Of a stretch of DNA of 64,000 nucleotides, positions 27,946 to 35,844 are shown one piece after another (within the stretch, counting starts at the first letter, position 1; each line of letters starts with the position of its first letter). This stretch comes from a virus: the IMG/VR virus record IMGVR_UViG_3300020179_002709, positions 1 through 64,000 of that record. One strand, given 5' to 3'. A model generated the notes under the pieces. That model did no database searches and was not told where the DNA came from. It saw only the letters and a program-made list of their open reading frames with translations. Position numbers and translations under genes: made by a program.

Positions 27946-28440
27946 ATGAGCGTAAATAATGAAATACTTTCCAAGCTTAATATTAAGCGAGGAACTATCG
28001 ATACTATTGCTATTCAGGCAGTTAGAGAGTACCTGGATAAGCAATCTAGCCCCCTTAAAGCAGCAAACGCAATTATTGCTAAAGTAGGTATTAGTCCGGT
28101 TAGTAATAGAAAAAAAGCCTACGTGTTTGCTATGACCACTGTTGAACAAGCCCTTTATAATATGACACCTGACATTGAATCTATCATTAAAAAATCTAAC
28201 GAACGTATTCAAAAAATTACTGATATGTTAGGCCCATCCGCCTTTAAGATTAGTGATGAGAAAGAGCAGGAGCTTCTTAAAAAAGGTCCAAGCAAAAGAT
28301 CTATTGCAAGAGACATATATCTAGAAAATAAAGATAAAGGCGAAAAAGCTATTATTGATTTAGTAGTAAAAGCTTTAGATGTTTCTAAACAAAACGCATA
28401 CACTTACATCTACCTGGTAAAGAAAGATCTTAGTCTATAG
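27946..28440 (+). CDS. putative DNA-binding regulator
   Basis: This gene encodes 164 residues with its own promoter. The C-terminal 55 residues (GPSKRSIARDIYLENKDKG, then VVKALDVSKQNAYTYIYLVK) look like a helix-turn-helix domain seen in many phage and plasmid proteins. The N-terminal part is helical (RGTIDTIAIQAVREYLD). A regulatory or genome-binding role is likely but unproved. The start at 27946 is preferred over the GTG at 27940, as the ribosome binding site is five bases before it. Confidence 0.62.
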   Translation: MSVNNEILSKLNIKRGTIDTIAIQAVREYLDKQSSPLKAANAIIAKVGISPVSNRKKAYVFAMTTVEQALYNMTPDIESIIKKSNERIQKITDMLGPSAFKISDEKEQELLKKGPSKRSIARDIYLENKDKGEKAIIDLVVKALDVSKQNAYTYIYLVKKDLSL

Positions 28441-28550
28441 TGGATGCTAAAGAGATAGTAAGATTTTTAAAAGTTCTTAGGTACTACGTATCGCCATATT
28501 GGAGAACACGAATTGAAGAAGTCATTACGAAAATTGGCGGTAGCTTGTAG
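28440..28550 (+). CDS. possible 36-residue protein
   Basis: A GTG overlaps the preceding stop (TAGTG) and a frame of 36 codons runs to 28550, out of frame with the secreted-protein gene starting at 28513. The peptide is helical and basic (VDAKEIVRFLKVLRYY). The coupling is suggestive, but the length is too short to be sure. Confidence 0.3.
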   Translation: MDAKEIVRFLKVLRYYVSPYWRTRIEEVITKIGGSL

Positions 28551-29262
28551 TACTCTACTTCCGGTCTGTGCCTTAGCAGGGCTAGAGTCAGGCGCTGGAG
28601 AAAATTTAATTAGCGATAGATATACCTCCACCACGGCTTGTATGCTAGCCGAGCAAAAGGCAATTAAACAAGCACTTGACAGATACAGCGGCAAACAATT
28701 TACAGTAGAAAAGAAAAACTTTTGTTACGATACTAAGGATTATAGTTACTGTAATTATTATAAAGAGTTAGACTATACTGTAGCAGGCACAATTCGTAAA
28801 ATAGTAAATAGATCTGAAAAAATAGAAAATAGTATCTGCAAGGTTGCGGTAGTAATTGATATAGAAGAACAACCCAAACCCATTAACGTTAATGTAAGCG
28901 GAAGAAATATTTACTTTGTTAATGAGCCTCTAAACTTTAAAATAAACGTAAATGAACCTGTTTTCTTTTATGCGTTTAACGTGCACCGTAAGGGTGTTGA
29001 GTTTTTATTTCCTTCAAAGTATTATGAAGAAAATAAATTTGAAGATGATTTTGACTTTCCTGGTTTTGGATTGAGATACGTAACAACACTTGACAAAGGA
29101 GTGAGTAGAGATGAAGAGCAAATCGTCTTTTTGTTCACAAAGCATCAAATAGATTTTGATAGAGTTGCGCTGGATCATAACATGTTGCATGAGATAATTA
29201 ACTCGATACCAGTGCATTCACGAAGAACTTTTACCTATAAAATTTTTATTAAACGGAAATGA
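28513..29262 (+). CDS. secreted FlgT-like/DUF4384-like envelope protein
   Basis: This gene encodes 249 residues with a signal peptide (KKSLRKLAVACSTLLPVCALAG). The N-terminal mature part resembles FlgT-type domains (CMLAEQKAIKQALDRYSG). The C-terminal part resembles DUF4384 (VFFYAFNVHRKGVEFLFPSKY). Such domains occur in flagellar-ring, curli-secretion and related outer-membrane assemblies. The start is TTG with GGAG eight bases before. It overlaps the next gene, a lipoprotein, by ATGA. The pair probably forms a periplasmic complex; the function in a phage is unknown. Confidence 0.65.
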   Translation: MKKSLRKLAVACSTLLPVCALAGLESGAGENLISDRYTSTTACMLAEQKAIKQALDRYSGKQFTVEKKNFCYDTKDYSYCNYYKELDYTVAGTIRKIVNRSEKIENSICKVAVVIDIEEQPKPINVNVSGRNIYFVNEPLNFKINVNEPVFFYAFNVHRKGVEFLFPSKYYEENKFEDDFDFPGFGLRYVTTLDKGVSRDEEQIVFLFTKHQIDFDRVALDHNMLHEIINSIPVHSRRTFTYKIFIKRK

Positions 29263-29951
29263 AAATGAAAATGATTATGACTTTCGTAGCAGCTTGTGCC
29301 CTTGGCCTTTTTACTACAGGGTGCTCTACTATCGGGCTAGGCGGCGATAAAGATAACAAGATGGTTGAGATTCCAAAAAGTAAAATGGATCAAATACCTA
29401 AATGGTTTTTACAAAAGCCAGTTGACGGAGCTATAACAGTGACTGCAACTGATGTAAGTAAAGATATGCAATTTGCTATTGATAAAGCTACCCTTAATGC
29501 TAAAGTTCAACTGGCAGAAAGACTAGGAACAAAAGTTGACAGTCTAACAAGGGAAACTGCTCTAGAGTCCGGTCACGGTGTCAAGGAGGTTCAGCGAGAA
29601 ATTGACCGAGTCTCTAAGGTTCGTATCAATCAAGAGCTTAATTTCTTTACTCGTGAGCATATCGCAGTTGTACGTGAGGGGGATCATTTTAGAGCTTACG
29701 TAATGCTTAAAATTAGTAACAACGATGCTCGTCGACTCACTCAGAAAGATAACTCTAAATCTCGAGAAGAGAGGCTTAAAGAATTAGATAAGTCATCTTC
29801 AGTAGATGATCAGATTACAATTAGACCAGCATCTCAAGTTGATAGGTCTAAGATGATATCAAACTCAATTAGTGATCAATCTGTAAAGGATCGTATCGCT
29901 AAGACTCTTGAAGATCCTAACGCAGTCGTCATAAACGCCACTATTCGTTAA
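29259..29951 (+). CDS. LPP20/FlgP-like lipoprotein
   Basis: This gene encodes 230 residues with a lipoprotein signal and lipobox FTTGC (Cys at residue 22). The domain at about residues 45-155 (IPKWFLQKP, AIDKATLNAKVQLAERLG, EHIAVVREGDHFRAYVMLKI) follows the LPP20 pattern, to which Vibrio FlgP belongs. It is coupled to the FlgT/DUF4384-like gene. Curli-related clusters have been noted in myophages of SAR11 bacteria; this pair may belong to that group. The start may be any of the first three ATGs. Confidence 0.7.
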   Translation: MKMKMIMTFVAACALGLFTTGCSTIGLGGDKDNKMVEIPKSKMDQIPKWFLQKPVDGAITVTATDVSKDMQFAIDKATLNAKVQLAERLGTKVDSLTRETALESGHGVKEVQREIDRVSKVRINQELNFFTREHIAVVREGDHFRAYVMLKISNNDARRLTQKDNSKSREERLKELDKSSSVDDQITIRPASQVDRSKMISNSISDQSVKDRIAKTLEDPNAVVINATIR

Positions 29952-29965
29952 TCTTTAAAATTCCG

Positions 29966-29995
29966 GCAACCTAAATATTCTTATGTTTAGGTTGC
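29966..29995 (+). promoter_or_regulatory. 10-bp hairpin with a start codon in its loop
   Basis: GCAACCTAAA at 29966-29975 is exactly complementary to TTTAGGTTGC at 29986-29995. The 10-base loop (TATTCTTATG) contains the ATG of the next gene at 29983. No Shine-Dalgarno sequence is seen. It may control translation of that gene, or end the upstream transcript, although no T tract follows. Confidence 0.55.
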
Positions 29996-30606
29996 TTAAC
30001 CCTTTTCATACTGAATACGCATACTGCTCCAGGCCCTTACAAGCTAATTTAATTACTAATGATAGTGTTCAGTATTACGATAAAGACGGATTCGAGCTTA
30101 CAAAATTAGAGCAGGAATACTATTTTGTAAACGGGTTTGAGCCGTTTTTAAATACTTGCCTTAATCATAGATGCTGGCAGGAACCGTGGTTTGAAGTAGA
30201 TAGTGAAAACTTTTTACTTGATCATAGTTTAATACTACATAGATGTTCTTTTATTGATGAGGCAAGAGAGCAGCTGATCAGCAATCAGAAAAAATGCTCT
30301 AAGTTAGTGTATTTACTACACGCCACTTCGAAGTGGGGGCTTGATTTTAATTTAGACTTCGTAGATAATAGTGGTAAATTAACCGAGGTTTTACATATTG
30401 AAATTGATACCAAAACTTATCATGAATTCTTACAACACAAAAAGGAGTTGGAATACTTCATCCTTAGCACCGATTGGGAAAACGTATATAAGTTTCTCGA
30501 TCGTCATCGCAACGAATGGGAATGTCTAGCAGGCTTTGAACAAAATGACTGGAAAGCTAGACAACTTGGATTTAAAAAAGCCGAAGTAACTCACAAGGCT
30601 ATCTAA
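29983..30606 (+). CDS. hypothetical protein, 207 residues
   Basis: This protein has no recognised family. It is acidic, rich in aromatic residues and Cys (LNTCLNHRCWQEPWFEVD, LHRCSFIDEAREQL, CSKLVYLLHATSKWGLDF), with no signal peptide or membrane helix, and is probably globular and cytoplasmic. The ATG sits in the loop of a perfect hairpin and lacks a ribosome binding site. A 14-bp palindrome (CCACTTCGAAGTGG) occurs inside the gene at 30323-30336. It lies between envelope-protein genes and the lysin. Confidence 0.6.
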   Translation: MFRLLNPFHTEYAYCSRPLQANLITNDSVQYYDKDGFELTKLEQEYYFVNGFEPFLNTCLNHRCWQEPWFEVDSENFLLDHSLILHRCSFIDEAREQLISNQKKCSKLVYLLHATSKWGLDFNLDFVDNSGKLTEVLHIEIDTKTYHEFLQHKKELEYFILSTDWENVYKFLDRHRNEWECLAGFEQNDWKARQLGFKKAEVTHKAI

Positions 30607-30631
30607 GTTTCCTAAACAAACTGGAGGTTAT

Positions 30632-31192
30632 ATGCTAAAGTCAGTAGACACTTTAGACGATAAAACTACACTGGTGCTGAAATCGTTCATTTACGCTATA
30701 TGCACCCTGTTAGTATTTACCTTGGTAACTACTACATTTAAGCAAAAAATTAATTCGTTTAGTTTAAACGGAATTCCAGCAACTTATACCGCAGAGCAAA
30801 GAGTTAAACAGTTAGATTGTTTAGCACTAAACATTTATAAAGAAGCTGGATACGAACCATTTGAAGGAAAGGTAGCAGTTGCCCAAGTAACTATTAACAG
30901 AGCAAATGATCCTAGATTTCCAAAAGACATTTGCCAGGTAGTTTATCAGAAAAATTTTTTTTACAAAAAAACAGTCTGTCAATTTTCCTGGTATTGTGAT
31001 ATTATTCATAAAAACAGGCCTGTCAATCCAGCTGCATTTAATGAAAGTTACGAAGTCGCTAAAAAGGTATTGCTAGAAAATTTTCGTCTTAATGGACTTA
31101 AAGACGCTCTTTACTATCATGCAGATTATGTTAACCCTAAATGGAATAAAGAAAAGGTAGGTAAAATTGGACGCCACATCTTCTACAAATAA
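30632..31192 (+). CDS. SleB-like cell wall hydrolase (endolysin candidate)
   Basis: This gene encodes 186 residues. A transmembrane or signal-anchor helix covers residues about 14-33 (FIYAICTLLVFTLVTTTF). The SleB/Hydrolase_2 domain follows, with LDCLALNIYKEAGYEP holding the catalytic Glu, then KVAVAQVTINRANDPRFP and CQFSWYCD. It should cleave peptidoglycan at lysis. A GGAGG site lies upstream. The next gene is a holin-like membrane protein that overlaps it by 26 bases. Confidence 0.82.
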   Translation: MLKSVDTLDDKTTLVLKSFIYAICTLLVFTLVTTTFKQKINSFSLNGIPATYTAEQRVKQLDCLALNIYKEAGYEPFEGKVAVAQVTINRANDPRFPKDICQVVYQKNFFYKKTVCQFSWYCDIIHKNRPVNPAAFNESYEVAKKVLLENFRLNGLKDALYYHADYVNPKWNKEKVGKIGRHIFYK

Positions 31193-31517
31193 AAAAGTAT
31201 TAAATTTAGATAGAATAAATTCTCTAGCATTAAAAGCTAGAGACTATCTAGCTGAAAAAGCCTCTCATTTATCAGCTGAAGGAGTAGGCTGGCTAGGCAC
31301 AATGCTTATTCATTGTGCTACTATTCCTTCATTACTAGCATTAATTATTGGAGTATCAGATACTTTACCTGCATTGGATGTAGTTTTATTTGTATGGGGT
31401 GGTCTATTGTTATTTTTTGTTAAAGCTCTCATAAAGAGAGACATGCTTAATATTATTACTATCGGCGTAGGGTTTTTTGTTCAAGCAGTTTTGCTTGGTA
31501 TGGTAGTATTTAAATAA
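31167..31517 (+). CDS. small membrane protein, holin candidate
   Basis: This gene encodes 116 residues starting at TTG, overlapping the lysin. Three hydrophobic stretches are visible: GWLGTMLIHCATIPSLLALIIG, LDVVLFVWGGLLLFFVKAL and IITIGVGFFVQAVLLGMVVF. The N-terminus is polar and helical. Position directly after the SleB-type lysin and its size fit a holin, but similar proteins in T4-like marine phages are usually left without a function. Confidence 0.6.
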   Translation: MDATSSTNKKVLNLDRINSLALKARDYLAEKASHLSAEGVGWLGTMLIHCATIPSLLALIIGVSDTLPALDVVLFVWGGLLLFFVKALIKRDMLNIITIGVGFFVQAVLLGMVVFK

Positions 31518-31798
31518 TGAGCGAACAAGAAGATAAAAAATCGTATCTATTGCAACTTGATGATGTAGAGATTAAATCTATTAAATCTCCTACTCAGTTT
31601 ATGCATGAAATAGATAAATTAGTAGAAGAAAAAAAGATGGAGTATATTGAAGCTGTAATGTATTATTGTAATGCAAATGATATTGAAATAGAGACTGCTG
31701 CCTCTTTAATTAAAGGCAGCGCAAAAATGAAAGCTAAGATTCAATTTGAAGCTGAAAATTTAAACTATTTACCTAAAAGTGGAAAGTTACCTATATGA
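31517..31798 (+). CDS. gp33: late promoter transcription accessory protein (gp33-like)
   Basis: This gene encodes 93 residues. The pattern FMHEIDKLVEEKKMEYIEAVMYYC followed by AASLIKGSAKMKAKIQFEAENLN and a short basic end matches gp33 of T4-like cyanophages. gp33 bridges the sliding clamp and RNA polymerase at late promoters. It lies next to gp59 and gp32, as in T4, and matches the TATAAATA boxes seen in the window. It is coupled to neighbours by TAATG and ATGA. Confidence 0.68.
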   Translation: MSEQEDKKSYLLQLDDVEIKSIKSPTQFMHEIDKLVEEKKMEYIEAVMYYCNANDIEIETAASLIKGSAKMKAKIQFEAENLNYLPKSGKLPI

Positions 31799-32406
31799 GC
31801 GAACCCCTTGTAGAATATAATTTTAACATCCCTCCAACATATCAACATCCAGAAGGATTACCTTCTCACCTAGGCGGACACGAAGGGGAGACTCATGTTG
31901 ACGACGGTGCATTAAGTTATTTAATTAATAAACTCAATATCAAAACTATGTTAGATGTTGGGTGTGGCCCCGGAGGAATGATTAAGATTGCGAAAGAAAA
32001 GAACCTTGTTGTAACCGGTATTGACGGCGACGACAAGGTTGAAAGAGAGCAAGATGTTATGAGTAATATTATTATTCATGACTACTGTGCCGGTCCTTAT
32101 ATTCCAGATACTGTTTTTGATCTAGCTTGGTCCGTTGAGTTTGTAGAGCATGTAGAAAAAAAGTACATGCAAAATTTTCTTGAAACATTTAAGCACTGCA
32201 AATACGTTGCAATGACCCATGCGCTACCAAATCAACCCGGGCATCATCACGTTAATTGCATGCCTATTGAGTATTGGTGTGGTGCAATGGAAGCAATAGG
32301 ATTTATGGCTATGGTTGATGAGACTAATGAGATGCGTAAAGCATCTACAATGCGTGAAAGATATATTAGACAGCAAGGCTATGTATTTAAAAATGGACGC
32401 TTTTAA
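31795..32406 (+). CDS. SAM-dependent methyltransferase
   Basis: This gene encodes 203 residues. The class I methyltransferase motif MLDVGCGPGGMIKIAK is at about residues 58-73, followed by VTGIDGD (motif II) and FDLAWSVEFVEHVEK. It transfers a methyl group from S-adenosylmethionine; the small-molecule, sugar or nucleic acid acceptor is unknown. The C-terminal part (HHHVNCMPIEYWCGAME) is like FkbM/UbiG-type enzymes. It sits between gp33 and gp59, an insertion relative to T4. Confidence 0.8.
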   Translation: MSEPLVEYNFNIPPTYQHPEGLPSHLGGHEGETHVDDGALSYLINKLNIKTMLDVGCGPGGMIKIAKEKNLVVTGIDGDDKVEREQDVMSNIIIHDYCAGPYIPDTVFDLAWSVEFVEHVEKKYMQNFLETFKHCKYVAMTHALPNQPGHHHVNCMPIEYWCGAMEAIGFMAMVDETNEMRKASTMRERYIRQQGYVFKNGRF

Positions 32407-32974
32407 CGCGTATAAAACTTATATTGCACTAAAAAATCATTTTGGCTCTAAAACGTACGACTACTTTAAATATAATGGCAGAACTAGAGCTAGTGCCAAA
32501 TCCTTTGAGAAGAGAAGTGATAGGTACTTCTTCCATAAATTATCAAAGCACAACGACTGTATTAACTACCTAGCTTCTAATTTTTTAGAGGGAGATTGTT
32601 GGGTTGGAGATCTCGTCAACGAACAAGTTGCAGAAAAAACATACATGGCGTGGCGGAAGCGAATGGAAAGTCTTTCTTATATCTTCCGCAATGACTTGGA
32701 TAAGCTTGATACTGATTTTAATAATAACTTTTTGGTTGTAGACGGCCAGCATCCAAAGCTATTAAAGTTATACCTACGCAAACAAATTTGCCCAGAGACA
32801 ATTCTTATTCTTGAAGACCTTTTGAGCTTTTTTAGAGCATGGAATAGAAAAATAGATGATAAGTTAGTCTGGCCAAATGAATATCAAAAGCTTAAGAAAT
32901 ACAGACCATTCTTTACAATAGATTTAGAAAAATATAGATCTCTTGTTCTTGATAAATTCAGTGAAAGCAGTTAA
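32393..32974 (+). CDS. gp59: helicase loader (T4 gp59-like)
   Basis: This gene encodes 193 residues. The N-terminal pattern AYKTYIALKNHFGSKTYDYFKYNGRT, then DRYFFHKLSKH and WVGDLVNEQVAEKTY, is characteristic of gp59 in T4-like phages. It loads the gp41 helicase on gp32-covered forks and recombination intermediates. The start at 32393 is chosen since it overlaps the methyltransferase end and gives the family length. It stands directly before gp32. Confidence 0.85.
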   Translation: MDAFNAYKTYIALKNHFGSKTYDYFKYNGRTRASAKSFEKRSDRYFFHKLSKHNDCINYLASNFLEGDCWVGDLVNEQVAEKTYMAWRKRMESLSYIFRNDLDKLDTDFNNNFLVVDGQHPKLLKLYLRKQICPETILILEDLLSFFRAWNRKIDDKLVWPNEYQKLKKYRPFFTIDLEKYRSLVLDKFSESS

Positions 32975-32982
32975 TATAAATA
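32975..32982 (+). promoter_or_regulatory. T4-type late promoter box upstream of gp32
   Basis: An exact TATAAATA lies one base after the gp59 stop and 67 bases before gp32. It may give late expression of gp32 in addition to read-through from upstream. The AAGGAGA ribosome binding site of gp32 is at 33040-33046. Confidence 0.5.
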
Positions 32983-33049
32983 CTCTTATCATTATGTACA
33001 AAGTGGATAAGAAGTATACATCGCATACAACGTTAATAAGGAGAAGTAA

Positions 33050-33952
33050 ATGGACTTTAGTTCACTAAAAAAGAACCGTCAAACGGTTTTTGCAAGTCTC
33101 AGCAACGAGTTTAGTAAGCTCAATCAAACAACAAGTTCCCAAGACGACGATAGATTCTGGAAGCCCGAGGTAGATAAGGCAGGTAACGGATATGCTGTTA
33201 TTCGTTTTCTTCCGGCACCTACCGGGGAAGATGTTCCTTTTGTTAGAGTATGGGATCACGGGTTTCAAGGCCCGGGAGGCTGGTATATTGAAAAGTCTCT
33301 GACCACACTTGGACAAAAAGATCCTGTATCAGAGCACAACACCCAGCTTTGGAATTCAGGCATTGAAGCAAACAAGGAATTAGTTCGTAAACAGAAACGA
33401 AGACTTTCTTACTATAGTAACATTTATGTAGTAAAGGATACAGCACATCCTGAAAATGAAGGTAAAGTATTTTTATTTAAGTATGGTAAGAAGATTTTTG
33501 AAAAGCTTAAAGATGCAATGGAACCAAAGTACGAAGATGAAAAGCCAGTTAATCCTTTCGATCTTTGGGAAGGTGCAAACTTTAAGCTTAAAATTAGGAA
33601 CGTAGAAGGGTATCGTAACTACGATAAGTCAGAATTCGATAGTCCAAGCCCGCTCCTAGATAGTGATGAAGATTTAGAAAGAGTATGGAAGCAAGAACAC
33701 TCCTTAGTTGAGTTTACGGATCCTAAAAACTTTAAATCTTATGATGAGCTTAAGAGTAAATTAGATCGTGTCCTTGGTTTAATCAACGGGTCTCCTAAGC
33801 CACAGACTACAGCTGATAGTGAGCCATGGGATGTGGATGAACCTGTTAAAACAGCGGCTCCAATGAAAACCGCTAAAGCAAAAGCACCAGTCTCCACAGC
33901 AGACGATGATGATGAGGATATGGACTTCTTTAAAAAGTTAGCGGAAGATTAA
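33050..33952 (+). CDS. gp32: single-stranded DNA binding protein gp32
   Basis: This gene encodes 300 residues. The basic N-terminus (SSLKKNRQTVFASLSNEF) mediates cooperativity. The OB-fold core has GYAVIRFLPAPTGED and PFVRVWDHGFQGPGGWYIE. The acidic C-terminal tail (DDDDEDMDFFKKLAED) recruits replication partners. Unlike T4 gp32 it has no cysteine at all, so the T4 zinc site is absent. It binds ssDNA at forks and in recombination. The gene converges on the minus block, sharing a TTAA with the opposing stop. Confidence 0.92.
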   Translation: MDFSSLKKNRQTVFASLSNEFSKLNQTTSSQDDDRFWKPEVDKAGNGYAVIRFLPAPTGEDVPFVRVWDHGFQGPGGWYIEKSLTTLGQKDPVSEHNTQLWNSGIEANKELVRKQKRRLSYYSNIYVVKDTAHPENEGKVFLFKYGKKIFEKLKDAMEPKYEDEKPVNPFDLWEGANFKLKIRNVEGYRNYDKSEFDSPSPLLDSDEDLERVWKQEHSLVEFTDPKNFKSYDELKSKLDRVLGLINGSPKPQTTADSEPWDVDEPVKTAAPMKTAKAKAPVSTADDDDEDMDFFKKLAED

Positions 33953-35844
33953 GTATAAGATGTTGAATGCCGGGTACCAATACCTAGCGTTCCTCTAACT
34001 GCAATCGGTGAAGGGATCGGAAGCGGAGCATCCGGTCCCTTTTTACTTGATAGTTGCTTGTTGTTGCTTATTGCATTATTAATAACACTGCCTTGACCAC
34101 TTGCCATCTGAGAATCATTTCTTTCTGTGGCTGCAGCTACTTTCATTCCACTTGACGCTTGCGGTGACTCCAGTGAGGCAGCCTGAGGTGCGGCCATTAC
34201 TGGTGAAGCTGCTGGTCCTTGACTAGACGTTCCGTTACCACCATCTCCCCCACCACCTTGTCTAATTAAAGATACAATAGTAGGAGCTCTTCTTCCTACT
34301 TGAGTGTACCACTTACTATCTTCTAAACTTTTTGCAGCACCTTCCGTATCACCTTCCTTTAAATTACGAGTAAAGTTAGGCCACTTTTTAAACCAGGTCG
34401 GTCCCATATTAAAAGTAAGGTCTACTAAAGCTGCTTGCCCCTTATCGTTTAAGTTATCATAGCCAGGAATCTTTTCAGCTGCTTGTTTATGATGAACAAA
34501 GTCCTTCTCAAACATCTCCATAACTTCTTCATTACTAAACTCTCTATTATACTCTGGGGGTAGAGACTTACCATCCCCAATTAAATGTCCTACACCAACT
34601 GTCCATAACCCTAAAGAATCTTTATATGGCTTGTGCCTGATACCTTCATGATGTATAATCATTTTTTTAGTATCAGCATCACTACCGGAAGGTAATTGAA
34701 GCCCCATCTTTGATTTTGGTTTAAGCCCGGTACCTAAAGCACCGCTTGATTCTTTAAGCCCGGGGTCCTTACCTCCAGGACTAGATTTAGGCAGTTCAGA
34801 GCTTTTCTTTTCTACTTTTTGTGCAGGAGCACTTCCTGCTGGTCCAGGTTTTTCAGCAGCTGCTGCTTCCGGAGCTCCTTCTGGTTTACCTTCTTGTTTT
34901 TTAGCTTGCGCTTCCTCTTCTTCTTTAGTTCTTGCTAACGCTACTCCAGCAGCTACCGTTCCACCAGCAATTGCAATACCAGCGGCAATTTTACCAGCTT
35001 TACCCATCTTACCAAACGCAGTTTTTGCTTTTGTAATTAAAGATATAGTTGTAGTAATTCCTTCAGCTACAGATTTTAGTACTCCAGCACCAAGGTAAGT
35101 TGCCAGTCCAGCCGCTGCCGCAAGCAACGCAGTTTTAAAAGTATCCAACTCACCACTCGCTTCTCCTAAACCTTTTGAGAACCCAGTGAAAAAACCTGAA
35201 ATTTTTTCTTTAATATCTTTTGGTAAGAAAAGGTAAACAAGACCAGAAAATGCCGCAATGATAGCTGGATTTTTAAAAAAGTCACCCAATAAATCTCCAA
35301 ATGATTTTTCACTACCTGTAGCACCCGTCTGAGTTGGTCTTTCTTTTTTTACAGGTACGGCTTCAGCCTGCTGCTCTTCTAACTTATATTCTTCAACGCT
35401 CTTCTTATCAATAGCCTCTTGTAAGGCAGCAGTTACTCTTTCAAAGGACTTCACCACATCTTTAAGATTGAGAGCAATAGCACTTAAACTTTCTTTAACG
35501 TTCTTACCTTCATCTTTCTTACTATCAACAGCATTGCTAGTTGCTTTATTTTTAGCTTCTTTAACAGGTCTATCAAAAAGCATTTTAGCAACAGTACCGC
35601 TGCTAACCAAAGCTTCTAAAGCATCGTACTTTGCTTTTTCAACCTCGTCAGTACCAAGAATTTTATTAGTAGAAGCTACGGACATTGCTCGAGCATCTCT
35701 TTCAGACACAGCAGGCCCAATTATAGCTTCCTTTTCCTTACGAATCGCTGCTTCTTCTCTTGCAAGCTTGGCTTTTAATTCCTCCGGAGACATTATAAAA
35801 TCAGGTTCAGGCTTGCTTACTGATGGTTTATTTTTTCTTGCCAT
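33949..35844 (-). CDS. tail-associated protein with GH24 lysozyme domain
   Basis: This gene encodes 631 residues. The N-terminus is a charged coiled coil. Residues about 190-310 hold hydrophobic helices (IAAFSGLVYLFLP, LLAAAAGLATYLGAG, IAAGIAIAGGTVAAGVAL) like tape-measure proteins. A Pro/Ala/Glu linker follows, then a T4-lysozyme-like domain at about 395-535 with the catalytic triad in HHEGIR (Glu), YKDSLG (Asp) and WTVGVGH (Thr). It probably digests peptidoglycan during tail penetration, replacing the lysozyme missing from gp5 here. Coupled to its upstream neighbour by TAATG. Confidence 0.72.
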   Translation of the reverse strand: MARKNKPSVSKPEPDFIMSPEELKAKLAREEAAIRKEKEAIIGPAVSERDARAMSVASTNKILGTDEVEKAKYDALEALVSSGTVAKMLFDRPVKEAKNKATSNAVDSKKDEGKNVKESLSAIALNLKDVVKSFERVTAALQEAIDKKSVEEYKLEEQQAEAVPVKKERPTQTGATGSEKSFGDLLGDFFKNPAIIAAFSGLVYLFLPKDIKEKISGFFTGFSKGLGEASGELDTFKTALLAAAAGLATYLGAGVLKSVAEGITTTISLITKAKTAFGKMGKAGKIAAGIAIAGGTVAAGVALARTKEEEEAQAKKQEGKPEGAPEAAAAEKPGPAGSAPAQKVEKKSSELPKSSPGGKDPGLKESSGALGTGLKPKSKMGLQLPSGSDADTKKMIIHHEGIRHKPYKDSLGLWTVGVGHLIGDGKSLPPEYNREFSNEEVMEMFEKDFVHHKQAAEKIPGYDNLNDKGQAALVDLTFNMGPTWFKKWPNFTRNLKEGDTEGAAKSLEDSKWYTQVGRRAPTIVSLIRQGGGGDGGNGTSSQGPAASPVMAAPQAASLESPQASSGMKVAAATERNDSQMASGQGSVINNAISNNKQLSSKKGPDAPLPIPSPIAVRGTLGIGTRHSTSYT

